A stretch of DNA of 64,000 bases, taken from contig JALEGX010000095.1 of assembly GCA_022763485.1 (NCBI GenBank), positions 1-64,000 on the forward strand, given 5' to 3'. Source of the stretch: Paracoccaceae bacterium. GTDB taxonomy: Bacteria; Pseudomonadota; Alphaproteobacteria; Rhodobacterales; Rhodobacteraceae. Positions 61,606-64,000 of this stretch are shown here, piece by piece. Under the pieces are notes generated by a model. That model had not been told where the DNA came from. It saw only the letters and a program-made list of their open reading frames with translations, and did no database searches. The translations under genes were made by a program, and so were the position numbers. How positions within the stretch are numbered: the stretch's first letter is position 1; every line of letters begins with the position of its first letter.

Positions 61606-61693
61606 CAGAGCTTGTCCTCATGCCTGTCCCGTTTCGCGTTCGGGACCTTTCGAGTGCGGAACGGCAGGAAGCCGCCGTTCCGTGAAATTGCGT

Positions 61694-61718
61694 GGTCCCC
61701 GGTTCATGTCCGGGGACC
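61694..61718 (-). repeat. 9-bp perfect inverted repeat between SBP and LivF-like genes
   Basis: GGTCCCCGG-ttcatgt-CCGGGGACC with no U-tract. Confidence 0.6.
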
Positions 61719-61725
61719 GGAGAGC

Positions 61726-63009
61726 TTATTTGCAGCTCGGCGCGATGTTGTTTTCGGAAGCATATGCGCCCGAATCTTCCGCGATCAGCTGGCCGATCAC
61801 TTCACCGTCGGTCGGTTTGAAGTCCGAGATCAGCGACCAGGTTTTGCTGGACGCATCCCACTGGGTCACACCAACCAGGCCGGGGCCACCGTGGTTTTCG
61901 CAGGAGACGTTGAAGCTCGGGCCGAAGTTGGGCATGCCCAGGGCGGACATCTTGGCTTCGTCGATGACCAGGGCTTCCATACCGTCACGCATCATCGCCG
62001 GGGTGATGTCTGCGGTGCCGTGGATTTCCTGAGCGGTCTTCGCGGCTTCGGCAGCCAGCATCGCTGCGTACATGCCGCGGTTATACAGAACGTTACCGAT
62101 CTGGTCGCCGGCACCTGCTGCCAGACCCTTGTCGACAACGTGCTTCTGGATGTCGTCAAAGACCGGGAAGTCACGACCAACGTTGTGGAAGGTTACGGCC
62201 TTGTAGCCATTCGCCTTGTCGCCTGCCGACAGAACGTCATGCTCTGCACCGGACCACCAGACGCCGATGAAGTTTTCCATCGGGTAACGGATGTTTGCCG
62301 CTTCCTGGATGGCAACCTGGTTCATAACGCCCCAGCCCCACATCACGACGTAGTCCGGACGGTCACGACGGATCTGCAGCCACTGCGACTTCTGCTCCTG
62401 ACCCGGGTGGTCAACCGGCAGAGCGACCAGCTCGAAACCGTGCTTCTTGGACAGCTCTTCCAGGGTGCGGATCGGCTCTTTGCCGTATGCAGAGTTGTGG
62501 TAGACCAGCGAGATTTTCTTGCCTTTGATGTCGCCACCGTTGGCTTCCAGCAGGTAGTTCACAACGCCCGATGCGCCATCCCAGTAGTTTGCGGGATAGT
62601 TGAAGACGTGGCTGAACACTTCGCCGTTCTTGGCGGAGGTACGGCCGTAGCCCATGGTGTGCAGCGGGATGTTGTCCGCGGTCACTTTGGGGATCAGCTG
62701 ATAGGTGATACCGGTCGACAGCGGTTGATAGATCAGCGCGCCTTCACCCTTGGTCGACTCGTAGCATTCCACACCTTTTTCGGTGTTGTAGCCGGTTTCG
62801 CACTCCAGCAGACGGGTTTTGACACCGCCGATACCACCGTCACGCTCGTTCAGCAGCGTGAAGTAGTCCGCGTAACCGTCAGCAAACGGGATACCGCCCG
62901 CGGCATAAGGGCCGGTACGATAGCTGAGCGACGGGAACACCAGGTCTGCCATCGCCGGCCCTGCGGCCATCACGGCGCCCAGCGCCAGGGTCATCAGTTT
63001 CGATTTCAT
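61726..63009 (-). CDS. branched-chain amino acid-type ABC transporter substrate-binding protein
   Basis: 427 aa, signal peptide; SYRTGPYAAGGIPFADGYADYFTLLNERDGGIGG. Confidence 0.92.
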   Translation of the reverse strand: MKSKLMTLALGAVMAAGPAMADLVFPSLSYRTGPYAAGGIPFADGYADYFTLLNERDGGIGGVKTRLLECETGYNTEKGVECYESTKGEGALIYQPLSTGITYQLIPKVTADNIPLHTMGYGRTSAKNGEVFSHVFNYPANYWDGASGVVNYLLEANGGDIKGKKISLVYHNSAYGKEPIRTLEELSKKHGFELVALPVDHPGQEQKSQWLQIRRDRPDYVVMWGWGVMNQVAIQEAANIRYPMENFIGVWWSGAEHDVLSAGDKANGYKAVTFHNVGRDFPVFDDIQKHVVDKGLAAGAGDQIGNVLYNRGMYAAMLAAEAAKTAQEIHGTADITPAMMRDGMEALVIDEAKMSALGMPNFGPSFNVSCENHGGPGLVGVTQWDASSKTWSLISDFKPTDGEVIGQLIAEDSGAYASENNIAPSCK

Positions 63010-63091
63010 CGGCTTAGTTCCTCCCTTGGTATATCCGATGGTGGTGATGCTGCGGGGGTGTCCCCCCGCATATCGTTTCGGCGCGTCCCGC

Positions 63092-64000
63092 TTAGTGCGG
63101 GAAGGGCCAGAGTCTCAGTTTTTCCTTGGCGACGCGCCACAGCTGCGCCAGACCGTGCGGTTCCACGATCAGGAAGAAGACGATCAGAGCGCCCACGATC
63201 ACCAGCTGGAAGTGGGCCACGATGTCAGTCGGCCAGCCCAGGACATCCACGCCCAGAACTTTCAGAACCACCGGCAGCAGCACCAGGAATGCAGCGCCTG
63301 CGAAGGATCCGAAGATCGAGCCCAGACCACCGATGATGACCATGAACAGCACCAGGAACGACTTGGTGATCCCGAAGGCCTCGCCCACTTCGACAGCACC
63401 CAGGTAGACAGCGAAGAACAGCGCGCCGGAGATCCCGATGAAGAAGCCCGAGACGGCAAAGGCGGTCAGTTTCGCTTTCAGCGGGTTCACCCCGATGATT
63501 TCGGCCGCGATGTCCATGTCACGGATGGCCATCCAGGTCCGGCCGATGGTGCCGCGGGTCAGGTTCCGTGCGACCAGCGCACAGAACGTCAGGAAGATCA
63601 GGCAGAAGGTGTAGGTCGCCCAGGCCGACGCGTTGGGGCCGGTCACGATGATGCCAAAGACGTCCCGCTCAGGCGCGTTGATCTGACCAGAGGCCGAGTA
63701 GTTGTAGAACCACGGCACCCGGTTGAAGAGCCAGACCAGGAAGAATTGCGCCGCCAGCGTTGCAACAGCCAGATAAAAGCCTTTGATCCGGAGCGACGGC
63801 AGGCCGAAGGCCACACATACGATCGCTGTAATGCCCCCGGACAAAAGCACGTGGACGATCATCGACACCTCAGGGAAGGCCGTCATCAGCTTGTAGCAGG
63901 CATAGGCGCCCACCGCCATGAACCCACCGGTCCCGAGCGAAACCTGACCGCAGTAGCCGACCAGGATGTTCAGGCCGATCGCCGCAATGGCGTAGATCAG
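63092..64000 (-). CDS. branched-chain amino acid-type ABC permease (LivM-like), N-terminus beyond window
   Basis: GLPSLRIKGFYLAVATLAAQFFLVWLF; reading frame stays open to the window edge (..IGLNILVGYCGQVSLGTGGFMAVGAYA). Confidence 0.92.
   Translation of the reverse strand: MIYAIAAIGLNILVGYCGQVSLGTGGFMAVGAYACYKLMTAFPEVSMIVHVLLSGGITAIVCVAFGLPSLRIKGFYLAVATLAAQFFLVWLFNRVPWFYNYSASGQINAPERDVFGIIVTGPNASAWATYTFCLIFLTFCALVARNLTRGTIGRTWMAIRDMDIAAEIIGVNPLKAKLTAFAVSGFFIGISGALFFAVYLGAVEVGEAFGITKSFLVLFMVIIGGLGSIFGSFAGAAFLVLLPVVLKVLGVDVLGWPTDIVAHFQLVIVGALIVFFLIVEPHGLAQLWRVAKEKLRLWPFPH

Noticed and set aside
60934-63336. 800-aa plus-strand ORF opposite LivF-like and SBP genes
   Set aside because: Antisense shadow of two well-supported minus-strand CDSs; spans their intergenic gap by chance

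Overview
This 64 kb window looks like chromosomal DNA from a Roseobacter-group alphaproteobacterium (Rhodobacteraceae); that placement comes from gene content and codon style, not a database search. It is gene-dense and mostly core-like. I saw no phage, insertion sequence, CRISPR array or rRNA operon. From left to right it holds: a small lipoprotein and a DUF1285 gene; a MoxR-DUF58-DUF4159-membrane protein operon; pbpC with a PAN-domain alpha-2-macroglobulin; yaaA; recQ; a YggT gene; a thioesterase; an Atg22-like MFS gene; mepA; a queuosine-precursor transporter; arfB; an SDR gene; a P1 peptidase; cytochrome c; idi; an FAD monooxygenase; an ArsR-like regulator with an Old Yellow Enzyme; glpK; panC/panB; an orphan peptide-type SBP; a TPR-sulfotransferase; a glycerol ABC operon (glpVSTPQU-like); a BlaI/M56 pair; modAB without modC, followed by a Popeye-like cNMP-binding membrane protein; clpB; pyrF; a NUDIX gene; dinB; an N-formylglutamate amidohydrolase; tRNA-Val; rpmJ; a split Fe(III) ABC system (SBP and permease) around XRE-cupin/GNAT/CobW genes; a phenylacetate-CoA ligase homologue; and part of a branched-chain amino acid ABC operon. 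The most interesting signal is non-coding. Between 23195 and 23436, immediately upstream of arfB (ribosome rescue), there is an apparent leader-peptide attenuator. It has a strong SD with an 18-codon ORF, a distal anti-SD arm that can sequester that SD, an intrinsic terminator ending about 20 nt before arfB, and an 11-bp alternative (antiterminator) helix that overlaps the leader-ORF stop codon. Other notable signals are a matched pair of palindromic operators flanking the ArsR/OYE unit, SBP-distal stability hairpins in two ABC operons, a candidate sRNA downstream of pyrF, and an iron-gene dyad.
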